Positions 1 to 10,641 are shown, numbered from the stretch's first letter. The stretch: 64,000 nucleotides of DNA from an uncultured Paracoccaceae bacterium (GCA_947497985.1 CANMIX010000012.1:1-64000), one strand, 5' to 3'. Numbers and translations: made by a program. The notes: generated by a model not told the origin, from the letters alone.

Positions 1-1121
<1,121 letters not shown>

Positions 1122-1133
1122 GGACATTTCCGC

Positions 1134-2618
1134 ATGCTCTGGTCTCTTTTCAAATATCTCATCTTTGTAGCGATTGCGGCGGCGCTGGCTTATGGCGCTG
1201 GTCTGTTGCTGGAAACCTCCGGTGGGGTGCAAATTACCGTAGCTGGTACTGAATATACCCTTGGCGCGTTGCAGTCGGTTCTGGCGCTAAGCGTTTTGCT
1301 GGTCGTTTTGTGGCTGATCTTGAAGCTCGCGTCGCTTCTGGTGGCCACTATTCGTTTTATCAACGGGGATGAAACTGCACTGTCGCGCTTTTTCGACAAA
1401 GGTCGCGAACGTAAAGGTTATCAAGCGCTTGCCGATGGTCTGATGGCTTTGGCCGCTGGTGAAGGCCGTCAGGCAATGGCAAAAGCCGCACGAGCTGAAC
1501 GCTATCTGGAAAAGCCTGAATTGACTGATCTGATCACCGCGCAAGCGGCTGAAATGGCCGGTGACACAAAGAAGGCCGCCGAAGCCTACAAACGACTGCT
1601 TTCGGGTCAGGCAACGCGGTTTGTCGGCGTGCGTGGCATCATGAAGCAAAAGCTGTCGGAAGGTGATTCCGAAACGGCGCTGGCTCTGGCTGAAAAAGCC
1701 CTGGCATTGCGTCCCAAGCACGAGGAAGTGCAAGACACTTTGTTAAAGCTGCAAGCGCAGGCACAAGATTGGGCTGGCGCACGCAAAACCCTCACGACCA
1801 AGTTGAAAACGGGCACTTTGCCCCGTGAAGTGTTTAAACGCCGCGATGCGGTTCTGGCGCTTTCGTCCTCGAAAGCGCTGTTGGATGAAGAGACCACACC
1901 CGCGCAGCGTGACCAAGCGATTGAAGCAAACCGTCTGTCCCCTGATCTGGTTCCGGCCGCGGTCTTGGCTGCGCGTGCCTATATCGCAAAGGACAAGAAA
2001 CGTCAGGCCGTGCGTATCATCAAGAAAACTTGGGAAGCACAGCCCCACCCGGACTTGGCCCATGTTTTTGCGGAAATCGAACCCGAAGAAACTCCGGCTG
2101 CCCGTATCAAACGGTTTGATCAACTTGCGCGTTTGAACCCCAAACATGATGAAACGCGCCTGGTTATGGCTGAATTGCAGATTGTGGCAGAGGAATTCCC
2201 GTCCGCCCGCCGCGCCCTTGGTGATTTGGCAGAACGGGCGCCTGATGCGCGCGCTCTGACCTTGATGGCTGCAATCGAACGCGGCGAAGGTTCCGATGAC
2301 AGTATCGTAAAGGGATGGCTTGCTCGCGCATTGAGCGCTCCGCGCGGGCCCCAGTGGGTTTGTGAAAACTGCAACCACATCCACGCGGAATGGGTGCCGG
2401 TTTGCGAAAACTGTGCAAGCTTTGACACGCTCAGCTGGAAAACCCCTGACACGCCTGAGATCGCAAGTGCAACTGGTGCGCACATGCTGCCGCTGATCGT
2501 CGGCGCGTTGGAAGATAAGTCCAAAGAGGCAGATGTTGAAACGGTCGATGAGGAAACCACTGAAGTGGTCGATATTGTCCCCGAGGAGACCAGTGAGCCG
2601 ATCAAGGCCACCAACTAA
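1134..2618 (+). CDS. hemY: HemY-family TPR membrane protein (heme biosynthesis cluster)
   Basis: This 494-aa protein has two N-terminal transmembrane helices (about residues 2-24 and 44-68), then an Ala/Leu/Lys-rich helical repeat region of TPR type. That is the HemY N-terminal domain architecture: an inner-membrane protein linked to late heme synthesis whose biochemical role is unclear. Near the C-terminus two CENC motifs (cysteines near residues 410/413 and 424/427) form a probable zinc ribbon, followed by an acidic tail. AAGGA sits about 9 nt before the ATG. It follows the mitofilin-like gene in one operon and is closed by a strong terminator at 2628. It should not be confused with the protoporphyrinogen oxidase also called HemY in Gram-positives. 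Confidence 0.88.
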   Translation: MLWSLFKYLIFVAIAAALAYGAGLLLETSGGVQITVAGTEYTLGALQSVLALSVLLVVLWLILKLASLLVATIRFINGDETALSRFFDKGRERKGYQALADGLMALAAGEGRQAMAKAARAERYLEKPELTDLITAQAAEMAGDTKKAAEAYKRLLSGQATRFVGVRGIMKQKLSEGDSETALALAEKALALRPKHEEVQDTLLKLQAQAQDWAGARKTLTTKLKTGTLPREVFKRRDAVLALSSSKALLDEETTPAQRDQAIEANRLSPDLVPAAVLAARAYIAKDKKRQAVRIIKKTWEAQPHPDLAHVFAEIEPEETPAARIKRFDQLARLNPKHDETRLVMAELQIVAEEFPSARRALGDLAERAPDARALTLMAAIERGEGSDDSIVKGWLARALSAPRGPQWVCENCNHIHAEWVPVCENCASFDTLSWKTPDTPEIASATGAHMLPLIVGALEDKSKEADVETVDEETTEVVDIVPEETSEPIKATN

Positions 2619-2627
2619 GATTGAGAG

Positions 2628-2662
2628 AAGGAGCGCGTGTCTAGGTTTGCGCGCTCCTTTTA
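2628..2662 (+). terminator. Rho-independent terminator after hemY
   Basis: A perfect 10-bp inverted repeat (AAGGAGCGCG at 2628-2637 with CGCGCTCCTT at 2650-2659) is followed by a short T-rich stretch. Confidence 0.85.
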
Positions 2663-2820
2663 TTCACAAAAATTGTCGCTTAACGGCGACTAGGATTACC
2701 GGTTTGCTATGCCTGCGTATCGAGGTTGTGCTTGTTGTTACGTGCGGAATGGTCGTTTTGCGCCGTTTGACAAACCGATACGGTCCATTCAGCATTCTTA
2801 ACTGCCGGCAAATTTATCTG

Positions 2821-2836
2821 TTAAGGCCTGTTTAAC
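2821..2836 (+). promoter_or_regulatory. CtrA-type full binding box upstream of motB
   Basis: The sequence TTAAGGCCTGTTTAAC is an exact TTAA-N7-TTAAC, the full CtrA consensus of alphaproteobacteria. It lies 48-63 nt before the motB ATG in an AT-rich gap. CtrA is known to control flagellar genes in Rhodobacterales; control here is inferred from the site. Confidence 0.7.
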
Positions 2837-2883
2837 ACCCCACCTGTTATCCCAGTTATGGGTGAATAAAAGTGGTGGTGACT

Positions 2884-3723
2884 ATGAGCGCACAAGGCAA
2901 TGCGGCGCCCATTATCATCAAGAAGAAAAAAAGTGGCGGCGATCATGGACACCATGGTGGCGCCTGGAAAGTGGCCTACGCTGACTTTGTGACAGCGATG
3001 ATGGCCTTCTTCTTGTTGATGTGGCTATTGAACGCAACGACTGAAAAACAACGTAAGGGTCTGGCGGATTACTTTTCGCCGACTATTCCACTGAGCCGTG
3101 TGTCGGGCGGCGGTAACGGAGCATTCAGCGGTGAGAGTATGTTCACCGAAGAAATTCTCCCGCAATCCGGAACCGGCGCAAGTGCCGAGCATCCGGAGGA
3201 TGCACAACAGGCGCAGGGAAATACCGGCGTTGAAAAGCAAGACAAAGAAAAAGAGGCTGAAGACCGCGAATTTAAAGCCATGCAGGATGCATTGGCCGGA
3301 CGCAGCGGCGAGAGCATGGTCTCGATCGAGATGGCTCGACATATTGTGACACGTGTCTCGGATGAAGGCCTCATTATCGAGATGTTCGACACTTCGGATG
3401 CACCACTGTTTGAACCAAACAGCTCCACGCCAACCCGCCTTTATCGGGATCTTGTACGGATGGTGGCTCGGGTAACGAATGTTGTCGGAAATGACATTGC
3501 AGTTAGTGGGCATACAAGATCGCAACCGGTTGTCGTAGCTAAGAACCCGATTTGGGAACTGTCGCATGCGCGGGCGGATGAAACACGGAAACTTTTGGAA
3601 TCGGGCGGCACCGCAGCCAAGCGTATTCAACGTGTAACCGGTCACGCAGATAGGAAACTGTCTCAACAAAACCCGATGTCGGTCATGAACAACCGGGTTG
3701 AGATTCTCCTTTTGCGGGAATGA
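2884..3723 (+). CDS. motB: Flagellar motor protein MotB (stator subunit)
   Basis: This 279-aa protein has a Lys-rich cytoplasmic N-terminus, one transmembrane helix (about residues 31-50) with the proton-binding Asp34 in 'WKVAYADF', and a C-terminal OmpA-like peptidoglycan-binding domain ending 'NNRVEILLL'. These are the MotB hallmarks: with MotA it forms the ion-conducting stator. No motA is nearby. The ATG at 2884 is preferred over the in-frame GTG at 2872 because 'GGTGG' lies just upstream and the family N-terminus fits. It heads the motB-flgE-flgK-flgL-flgI block behind a CtrA box at 2821. The linker between membrane helix and OmpA domain is long and Glu/Lys-rich. Confidence 0.93.
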   Translation: MSAQGNAAPIIIKKKKSGGDHGHHGGAWKVAYADFVTAMMAFFLLMWLLNATTEKQRKGLADYFSPTIPLSRVSGGGNGAFSGESMFTEEILPQSGTGASAEHPEDAQQAQGNTGVEKQDKEKEAEDREFKAMQDALAGRSGESMVSIEMARHIVTRVSDEGLIIEMFDTSDAPLFEPNSSTPTRLYRDLVRMVARVTNVVGNDIAVSGHTRSQPVVVAKNPIWELSHARADETRKLLESGGTAAKRIQRVTGHADRKLSQQNPMSVMNNRVEILLLRE

Positions 3724-3755
3724 CCCCCCCCTAAAACCACTTATTTCACGGCTTT

Positions 3756-3793
3756 GGGGCTAATGGATAACTCACATTTTATCTGTTAGCCCC
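3756..3793. other. Long imperfect hairpin between motB and flgE
   Basis: GGGGCTAA (3756-3763) pairs with TTAGCCCC (3786-3793), and inside it GATAA pairs with TTATC (3779-3783) across a small symmetric internal loop. No T-tract follows, so it is not a typical terminator; it may be an mRNA structure modulating flgE expression. Confidence 0.5.
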
Positions 3794-3857
3794 GTATTAA
3801 TGCCCATTGGATACCTCTGACTGCAGAAGAGTTTTGATGCAGCAGAAAGGCGTATCC

Positions 3858-5165
3858 ATGACCATTTCTTCGTCGTTGAATGCAGGGGTAGCAGGATTGA
3901 CTGCCAACGCTTCACGCTTGGCTACTATTGCCGACAACATCGCCAATTCGTCGACACCGGGTTACAAACGGGTTCGGTCCGACTTCAATTCGCTCGTTGT
4001 TGGGTCGTCCGGAGCGGGCTATACGGCAGGCGGCGTACGCGCGAGTTCGTCCCGTGAAATTGATTCACGTGGTTCGCTGGTAGGCACTAACAATTCCACA
4101 GACTTGGCCATCCAAGGCCGCGGAATGTTGCCGGTCGCAAGTGTCGCTGAGGTTGCGGGTGGCAATCTAAATCCGTCGATGTTGTTGACCTCTACAGGGT
4201 CTTTTAACACAAACGAAGATGGCCTTTTGTCCACTAGTTCCGGTCTGGTATTGATGGGTTGGCCTGCTCTCCCAGACGGGTCTATCCCGAACTTCCCACG
4301 GGATACAACCGATGGGCTGGAACCAATCGTTTTGAACCGCAGTCAGCTTTCGAGTGAACCGACCACTGAGATTGATCTGAATATCAACTTGCCAGCAACA
4401 GCGACTGAGGCAGGTGGGACACCGGATCCGGCGGACACAACAACGCCGATTGCATACTACGATAACCTTGGTCGCGCCGAGGAAGTTATCGTCGAATTCG
4501 AACCGACAGTGCCAGCTTCGGGAACATCGAATGAATGGACGCTTCGCATAACAGATTCCGCCAGCGGCGGTGCTTTGATTGGCGAATACACGCTTACATT
4601 CAATGACAGCCAAACAGACGGTGGTTCATTGGCTTCTGTGACGGCTATTACCGGTGGTGCTTATGATCCCACCACTGGATCAGCGATCGTCAACGTCGCC
4701 GGTGGAGCGATCGAAGTCGGTCTTGGACTTTTGGGGCGCTCCAATGCTCTGACCCAGTTAGGCGATCAATGGGTTCCTTCCAACATTTCCCGTGACGGGG
4801 CTCCTGCCGGCAACATTGTTGACGTTGAAATTGACGAAAACGGTTTTGTCCTCGCAAGCTTTGACTCAGGTATCACACGTACGGTCTATCAGGTGCCGCT
4901 TGTCGACGTTCCGAACATGAATGGATTGGAGACGCTTGATCGACAGACATTCTTGCCCACGACGGACAGTGGCTCTTTCTTCCTCTGGGATGCGGGTTCT
5001 GGCCCTGTTGGGGATGTTGCTTCTAACGCACTGGAAGAATCCAACGCAGACGTTGCGACCGAATTGACCGCAATGATCACAACCCAGCGGGCTTATTCTT
5101 CGGCCTCCAAAGTCATCCAAACAGTGGATGAAATGCTGCAAGAAACCACCAATATCATCCGCTAA
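3858..5165 (+). CDS. flgE: Flagellar hook protein FlgE
   Basis: This 435-aa protein begins with the rod/hook signature 'SSLNAGVAGLTANASRLATIADNIANSSTPGYKR' region and ends with the matching C-terminal coiled-coil segment ('TAMITTQRAYSSASKVIQTV'). Both ends form the inner D0 layer in FlgE-type axial proteins, which polymerise into the hook linking rod and filament. The ATG at 3858 is chosen because GAAAGG lies 8 nt upstream and the family consensus begins there; an upstream in-frame start at 3807 would add 17 atypical residues. It sits between motB and flgK. Confidence 0.92.
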   Translation: MTISSSLNAGVAGLTANASRLATIADNIANSSTPGYKRVRSDFNSLVVGSSGAGYTAGGVRASSSREIDSRGSLVGTNNSTDLAIQGRGMLPVASVAEVAGGNLNPSMLLTSTGSFNTNEDGLLSTSSGLVLMGWPALPDGSIPNFPRDTTDGLEPIVLNRSQLSSEPTTEIDLNINLPATATEAGGTPDPADTTTPIAYYDNLGRAEEVIVEFEPTVPASGTSNEWTLRITDSASGGALIGEYTLTFNDSQTDGGSLASVTAITGGAYDPTTGSAIVNVAGGAIEVGLGLLGRSNALTQLGDQWVPSNISRDGAPAGNIVDVEIDENGFVLASFDSGITRTVYQVPLVDVPNMNGLETLDRQTFLPTTDSGSFFLWDAGSGPVGDVASNALEESNADVATELTAMITTQRAYSSASKVIQTVDEMLQETTNIIR

Positions 5166-5204
5166 TAGCGGATGATTCCCTCTTACAAACACATGGTTTG
5201 ACGA

Positions 5205-6653
5205 ATGACTCTGTCTAGTGCAATCAATGCTGCAATGTCGGGCGTTTACGCTGCCTCTCGCAACACCGCTGTTATTTCTGACAACTTGGCGAATGCGCTA
5301 AATCCGGGCCATTCGCGCCGTGTGTTGTCAGTGACGTCCGCTGGCGCAGGTATTCCTGGCGTACGTGTCGGCGACGTAGAACTTGTAAAAGATCCAGCGG
5401 TTCTTGCATCCCGCCGCGTTTCAGAGGCGGATTATGCAGCCGCGGAACAAACCGCGACTTTTTTTAGCCGTGTGGCCAGTGCTGTCGGAACAGTAGATGA
5501 CGAGTTCTCTCTTGCTTCGCTACAATCTGACTTCAATTCTGCGCTCGTGGAAGCCATTTCGCGTCCGGACTCAGGTCCACGCTTGAACGAACTGGCTGTT
5601 TCAGCAGCTTCCTTGACGGAGGGGCTAAATGCCGCTTCAGAGGAGGTTCGTGAACAACGTGTGGCGGCCGAGAATTCTATCGACGCTCAGATTGATACCT
5701 TGAATCAAGGGTTGAAAGACGTGGAACGATTGAACGCTAAAATCGTTCTTGCGCAGGCGAGTGGACAGGACCCGGTCGGCCTTCTGGATCAGCGGGATCA
5801 GATCATTGACGAAATCAATAACATTGTTCCAGTCAAAGTTATTGAGCGTAGCAATAACCAGGTGGCCCTGTACTCTGAGGGTGGTGAAATTCTCCTCGAA
5901 GGCGCGGCCTCTCAGTTTAGCTTTGAAGCTCAACGCGACATCGCGCCTCACATGACGATCGACAACGGTCTATTGTCAGGCTTGGAGCTTGATGGGCGGC
6001 CTATAGATACCAGTGCGACTGGCCGTTTGCGTGGGGGTACATTGACCGCGGCTTTCCAAATTCGTGACGAGTATGCGGTCAGTGCTCAATCAGATCTCGA
6101 CTCAATGGCGAGGGATTTGATCGAGCGGTTCCAAGATCCAGCTGTCGATCCTACGCTTTCGGCAACGGATGCAGGGATTTTTACTGATGGCGGTTCCGCT
6201 TTCGACGCCGCAGACGAAAACGGCATCGCCGCGCGTATTTCGCTGAACGAATTGGTGGCATTGGACGGCCAGGCGGAGACTTGGCGCTTTCGGGATGGTC
6301 TCAATGCCGTCACGCAGGGAGATGCTGGCGACGCCACTTTATTGCGTTCATACACCGATGCCTTGGAGGCAAGCCGCAGCATCACGAGTGCGACACTTGG
6401 GACGATCAATGTCACTGCTGCAACTCTAGCCGCAGATATCATTTCGAGATTTGCTCAAGATAATGAAACCAGTTCAAATCGCGTGGCATTCACCGCTGCA
6501 AGCTTCATCGAAACCAGTGAGATGGAGCAAGCTCAAGGTGTCGATACCGATGTTGAACTGCAAAATCTATTGATCATTGAGCAGTCTTATCAGGCCAATG
6601 CCCGTGTCATAACGGTCGTAAACGAACTAATGGACACCATTCTAAGGATTTAA
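5205..6653 (+). CDS. flgK: Flagellar hook-associated protein FlgK (HAP1)
   Basis: The 482-aa protein has the axial N-terminal motif 'ISDNLANALNPGHSRR' and a C-terminal helix ending 'QSYQANARVITVVNELMDTI', both typical of FlgK, with a variable Asp/Thr-rich middle. FlgK joins hook to filament together with FlgL. It starts 39 nt after flgE and its stop lies 4 nt before flgL, so translation of the two is probably coupled. The upstream Shine-Dalgarno match is weak. Confidence 0.92.
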   Translation: MTLSSAINAAMSGVYAASRNTAVISDNLANALNPGHSRRVLSVTSAGAGIPGVRVGDVELVKDPAVLASRRVSEADYAAAEQTATFFSRVASAVGTVDDEFSLASLQSDFNSALVEAISRPDSGPRLNELAVSAASLTEGLNAASEEVREQRVAAENSIDAQIDTLNQGLKDVERLNAKIVLAQASGQDPVGLLDQRDQIIDEINNIVPVKVIERSNNQVALYSEGGEILLEGAASQFSFEAQRDIAPHMTIDNGLLSGLELDGRPIDTSATGRLRGGTLTAAFQIRDEYAVSAQSDLDSMARDLIERFQDPAVDPTLSATDAGIFTDGGSAFDAADENGIAARISLNELVALDGQAETWRFRDGLNAVTQGDAGDATLLRSYTDALEASRSITSATLGTINVTAATLAADIISRFAQDNETSSNRVAFTAASFIETSEMEQAQGVDTDVELQNLLIIEQSYQANARVITVVNELMDTILRI

Positions 6654-6657
6654 ACTG

Positions 6658-7665
6658 ATGCTATCTTCTTCTTATGGCGATCTAGCGCAATACACATTCC
6701 TGCGGATACGGAATTCAGACCTTAAGTCAACGGTTCAAACTTTGGGTCAGGAATTGACGACCGGGCGAACAACCAATGTGACGGAGCGGCTGGGCGGCGA
6801 TTTTACGTACTTAGCGGGGATCGAACATACCCTTAGCCAGTTGGACAGTTACCAAGTTGCTGCGACCGAAGTTACGGTACTGGCGTTGACTGCCCAGTCT
6901 GCGATGGAAAAAGTCCAGGACAATGTGCAAAGTCTGCGGGACAATATCTTGACCCTCAGCTCGACCCTGTCGGCAGAGGACGCAACCAGCTTGGCCGAAG
7001 ATGCGCGCCTGCAGTTGGAGAACTCCATTAGTGCGCTGAATTCGACGGTGGGTGGCCGAAGTATATTTGGCGGCACCGCGACTCAGACAGCTGCGTTGGC
7101 AGGTGCAGACGTCATGATGGCCGCACTCGTTACAGAAATTTCTGGTGCGGTCACTGCGGATGATGTCATTACTGCGGTCGATGACTGGTTTAATGATCCC
7201 GCCGGTTTTGCGACCATTTCGTACTCGGGATCCTCGACCCCTCTCGCGGCTGTAGACGTTGGAACGCATGACGAAGTCGAGCTCGACGTTATGGCGACCG
7301 ATGAAGCGTTCAAGCAAACCTTGAAGTCCTTTGCTCTTGCCGCACTGACGGTGGAACCGGGTGTGACATTGTCGGACCAGGCGACGTTTGATCTCATTAG
7401 ACGCACCGGCGAGGAACTGTTCACGGCCAATGATGGCATTATTTCCCGCAGATCTGATCTCGGCTTCATGGAAGAACGCATTGAAAATGCCCGAACACGA
7501 AACGAAGCTGAGATCACAAGCCTTTCAATAACAAAAAACGAAATGCTGGAAGCTGATCCCTATGAAACCTACTCCAAGTTGGAAGAAGCTCAAAACCAAT
7601 TGGAAAGCCTTTACGTAGTAACACAAAAGTCGTTCGAGTTGACTCTTCTGAGATATATATCATGA
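6658..7665 (+). CDS. flgL: Flagellar hook-associated protein FlgL (HAP3), flagellin-like
   Basis: This 335-aa protein has flagellin-like helical ends: an N-terminal region with 'LGQELTTGRTTNVTERLGG' and a C-terminal helix ending 'VVTQKSFELTLLRYIS'. Position directly after flgK and before flgI, plus length, support FlgL, the second hook-filament junction protein. Its stop overlaps the flgI start by 4 nt (ATGA at 7662), a sign of coupled translation. Flagellin itself is not in the window. Confidence 0.87.
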   Translation: MLSSSYGDLAQYTFLRIRNSDLKSTVQTLGQELTTGRTTNVTERLGGDFTYLAGIEHTLSQLDSYQVAATEVTVLALTAQSAMEKVQDNVQSLRDNILTLSSTLSAEDATSLAEDARLQLENSISALNSTVGGRSIFGGTATQTAALAGADVMMAALVTEISGAVTADDVITAVDDWFNDPAGFATISYSGSSTPLAAVDVGTHDEVELDVMATDEAFKQTLKSFALAALTVEPGVTLSDQATFDLIRRTGEELFTANDGIISRRSDLGFMEERIENARTRNEAEITSLSITKNEMLEADPYETYSKLEEAQNQLESLYVVTQKSFELTLLRYIS

Positions 7666-8765
7666 TGAAATACCTACGTTTCCTGGTTTTTTTGCTCTTG
7701 GTGCCAATGGCTGCGCATGCGAATGCCATTCGGTTAAAAGATTTGGTCGAATTTGACGGTGTGCGCGGAAACGACTTGGTTGGATACGGTCTTGTTGTTG
7801 GATTGAACGGCACGGGCGATGGTCTTCGGAACTCTCCGTTCACCGAAGAAATCATGACCAACATTCTGGAACGACTTGGCGTAAATGTCACGGGCGAGCA
7901 GTTTCGACCCAACAATGTCGCGGCCGTATTTGTGACAGCAAGTTTGCCACCATTCGCGCGAGTGGGGTCGTCATTGGACGTCACGGTCTCGGCAATCGGT
8001 GACTCAAGCAGCCTATTGGGGGGCACGCTCATTATGACGCCGCTCAATGCAGCAGACGGTCAGATTTATGCGGTGGCTCAAGGAACTATACTTGCGGGCG
8101 GCGCAGTCGCTGAAGGCGATGCGGCAACTGTTACCCAAGGTGTTCCAACGTCAGGCGTTATCCCGTCAGGTGGACGGATCGAACGCGAAATTGAATTTGA
8201 TCTGTCTTCGTTGTCGACGATGCGTTTGGCTCTTCGTGATGCGGATTTTACAACCGCCAACCGGATTGAACGCGCGATCAATGCCGAATTTGGTCGAAAC
8301 GTCGCGCTTATGCGCGACTCGGGCACTGTTGAAGTGGATATACCTCGCACGAATGCACGTTCTACTGCGCATGCCATCGGACGTATGGAAAACATCTTGG
8401 TTGAACCTCAGCGCAAAGCCCGCGTTGTTGTGGATCAGCGGTCCGGCACAATTGTCATGGGAAGTGATGTGCGGATTTCACGTGTAGCGGTTGCCCAAGG
8501 CAATTTGACCCTTCGTATCGAAGAAGCGCCTTTGGTCGTGCAGCCGAATCCTTTTACAGATGCCCAGCCTGTGGTTGTTCCACGTACCGGTGTTGGTATT
8601 GAGGAAGAGGAGAATGTCCAACTAGCGGAAGTTCCCGAAACCACATCTTTGTCCGAAGTGGTGTCTGGCTTAAACGCATTGGGTGTTTCGCCGCGCGATA
8701 TGATCGACATTTTGAAGAGCCTTAAGGCCGCTGGGGCGCTGCACGCTGAATTTCTTGTTCGGTGA
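7662..8765 (+). CDS. flgI: Flagellar P-ring protein FlgI
   Basis: The 367-aa protein starts with a Sec signal peptide (hydrophobic 'FLVFLLLVPMAAHA') followed by the family signature 'IRLKDLVEFDGVRGNDLVGYGLVVGLNGTGDG'. FlgI is secreted and builds the periplasmic P ring around the rod. The C-terminal 'TTSLSEVVSGLNALGVSPRDMIDILKSLKAAGALHAE' region is conserved in the family. ATGs at 7662 and 7665 are both possible; 7662 overlaps the flgL stop. It is the last gene of the block and is followed by a terminator. Confidence 0.95.
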   Translation: MMKYLRFLVFLLLVPMAAHANAIRLKDLVEFDGVRGNDLVGYGLVVGLNGTGDGLRNSPFTEEIMTNILERLGVNVTGEQFRPNNVAAVFVTASLPPFARVGSSLDVTVSAIGDSSSLLGGTLIMTPLNAADGQIYAVAQGTILAGGAVAEGDAATVTQGVPTSGVIPSGGRIEREIEFDLSSLSTMRLALRDADFTTANRIERAINAEFGRNVALMRDSGTVEVDIPRTNARSTAHAIGRMENILVEPQRKARVVVDQRSGTIVMGSDVRISRVAVAQGNLTLRIEEAPLVVQPNPFTDAQPVVVPRTGVGIEEEENVQLAEVPETTSLSEVVSGLNALGVSPRDMIDILKSLKAAGALHAEFLVR

Positions 8766-8791
8766 TCACGATGTGTCAAACTCTTTGACGG

Positions 8792-8819
8792 GAAAGGGGC
8801 CGAGTTCGGCCTCTTTTTT
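8792..8819 (+). terminator. Rho-independent terminator after flgI
   Basis: GGGGCCGA pairs with TCGGCCTC (one G-T pair) across a 2-nt loop, followed by a run of six T at 8814-8819. Confidence 0.85.
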
Positions 8820-8922
8820 GTTTGTACCGGTAAGTATTTGATCCAGCTGTTTTTGGCTTTGCACGTCTTGTTCTGAAATTGCAGGGTGGAGCGGACACCG
8901 CTAGCTTTGGAGCCCTTCGCCG

Positions 8923-9612
8923 ATGACCCTGGTTTTTGACCTACCAGAACAGTTGACCCTGCCAATTCAGTCCTCTGACCATCGTTTTCCGGTTGGACGT
9001 ATCTTTTGTGTTGGTCGCAACTATGCAGCGCATGCCGAAGAGATGGGCAACGAAGTGGATCGTGAAGCACCGTTTTACTTCACCAAGTCGGCAGCCAATG
9101 CTGTGCAAAGCGGGGCCGAGGTTCCCTATCCACAGGGAACAAGTGATTTTCACCACGAAGTTGAGCTGTTTGTCGCCCTTGGAAACACAGTGGATTGTGC
9201 CGAGGGCGCCGACCTTTTGGATGCTGTATTGGGTTACGGCTGTGGTTTGGATATGACCCGCCGCGATTTGCAAATCCGCGAGCGTAGAAAACAACGGCCT
9301 TGGGACCTTGGAAAAGACCTTGAAAATGGCACAGTTCTGGGAAGCATCACGACTAGACAAGACTGGGCGGGACCAAAAGGCCAGTCTGTTTGGCTCGATG
9401 TGAATGGTCAGAGACGCCAAGCAGGTAATTTAGAAGACATGGTGTGGTCTGTTCCTGAATTGTTGCGCCACCTATCAGAGTTCTATCATCTAAGGGCGGG
9501 CGACATCATTATGACAGGCACGCCAGCGGGCGTCGGCGCCGTAAAACCTGGTGATGTCATCACCGGGGGAGTGACTGGTTTGTCAGAGGTTACGCTGACA
9601 TTGAAACCCTAA
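8923..9612 (+). CDS. Fumarylacetoacetate hydrolase (FAH) family protein
   Basis: The 229-aa protein contains the FAH-family core: 'IFCVGRNYAAHAEEMGN' at the N-terminus, the metal-binding acidic region 'DFHHEVELFVALG', and the C-terminal 'GDIIMTGTPAGVGAVKPGD'. It is the short YcgM-like form; members include acylpyruvate hydrolases and decarboxylases of aromatic catabolism, and the substrate cannot be told from the sequence. GGAG precedes the ATG by about 10 nt. It converges on the LacI-type regulator with only 3 bp between stops. Confidence 0.88.
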   Translation: MTLVFDLPEQLTLPIQSSDHRFPVGRIFCVGRNYAAHAEEMGNEVDREAPFYFTKSAANAVQSGAEVPYPQGTSDFHHEVELFVALGNTVDCAEGADLLDAVLGYGCGLDMTRRDLQIRERRKQRPWDLGKDLENGTVLGSITTRQDWAGPKGQSVWLDVNGQRRQAGNLEDMVWSVPELLRHLSEFYHLRAGDIIMTGTPAGVGAVKPGDVITGGVTGLSEVTLTLKP

Positions 9613-9615
9613 CGT

Positions 9616-10641
9616 CTACCAGCGTTTCAATGTGTCGCCATAATCGATCGTTGGTGTCAACGTAACATGCTTTTCGATTTCGGCATTTGGGTCTTCCAGT
9701 CGAGCGGCGATGATTTCGGCAGCTTTCCGGCCAATTTCCTGCCGACAGGCATCCATAGTCGCCAAACGCCGCGGTAGCCCGTCCAAAAGTTCAACTCCGT
9801 TGAAGCCCGCAAGTCCTATTTCTCTTGGAATATCAACGTTTTGTTCCAACAGGTATAGTAGGCCTCCAGCGCCGATCATGTCATTCGAATAATAGATAAA
9901 GTCCAAATCCGGCGAGCGTTCCAATATGTCTTGTGTCATCTCACGCCCTTTGGCGAGCGCAGATCCACCTGAATAAAAAGCACGATCTTCGATTTCGACA
10001 CCGTCTTTTGCCAGTGCTTCTGTAAACCCTTCAAAGCGTTTGCGCGCGCGATGGTCCAACGGCATTTTCGTACCCATAAAGCCAATATGCTGGAACCCGG
10101 CTTTCAGGATCGCTTTTGCCATTTCGCGGCCGGCACGACGGTGGGAAATACCAACCATTGAGTCTACAGGAATGCCGTCGGTGTCCATGATCTCAACCAC
10201 TGGAATTCCTGCAGCGGCCAGCATGGCTTTGCTGGCATCGGAATGCTCAAGCCCAGCGATAATCACGCCAGAAGGTCGCCAAGATAGCATCTCATAGAGG
10301 ACTTTCTCCTCTTTTTCCGGTTGGTAATCCGTGACCCCCACAACAGGTTGCAGATCGGTGTTTTCGAGCACGCGGTTAATACCAGTCAAAACTTCTGGAA
10401 AAACCATATTGGACAGCGAAGGGATAATGACGCCGACTAAGTTCACGCGACTGGATGCCAAAGCCCCGGCAATTTTGTTTGGCACATATCCAAGCTCTTT
10501 GGCAGCGGCGAGAACTTTTTCTCTTGTCTTGTCAGACACATCACCCCGGTTTCGCAAAACCCGGCTTACGGTCATTTCTGATACGCCGGTCGCTTCTGAA
10601 ACGTCGCGAAGAGTGAGGGGACGATGAGAGTCGTGCGTCAC
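9616..10641 (-). CDS. LacI-family transcriptional regulator
   Basis: The 341-aa product has an N-terminal LacI helix-turn-helix ('TLRDVSEATGVSEMTVSRVLRNRGDVSDKTR'), the hinge helix ('ALASSRVNLVGVIIPS') and a periplasmic-binding-protein-like effector domain. The resemblance is closest to the gluconate/sugar-acid branch, but the ligand is unknown. The GTG at 10641 is preferred over an ATG 48 nt further upstream because AGGCAGG lies before it and the HTH then starts near the N-terminus. It is convergent with the FAH gene; its targets are probably elsewhere. Confidence 0.9.
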   Translation of the reverse strand: MTHDSHRPLTLRDVSEATGVSEMTVSRVLRNRGDVSDKTREKVLAAAKELGYVPNKIAGALASSRVNLVGVIIPSLSNMVFPEVLTGINRVLENTDLQPVVGVTDYQPEKEEKVLYEMLSWRPSGVIIAGLEHSDASKAMLAAAGIPVVEIMDTDGIPVDSMVGISHRRAGREMAKAILKAGFQHIGFMGTKMPLDHRARKRFEGFTEALAKDGVEIEDRAFYSGGSALAKGREMTQDILERSPDLDFIYYSNDMIGAGGLLYLLEQNVDIPREIGLAGFNGVELLDGLPRRLATMDACRQEIGRKAAEIIAARLEDPNAEIEKHVTLTPTIDYGDTLKRW

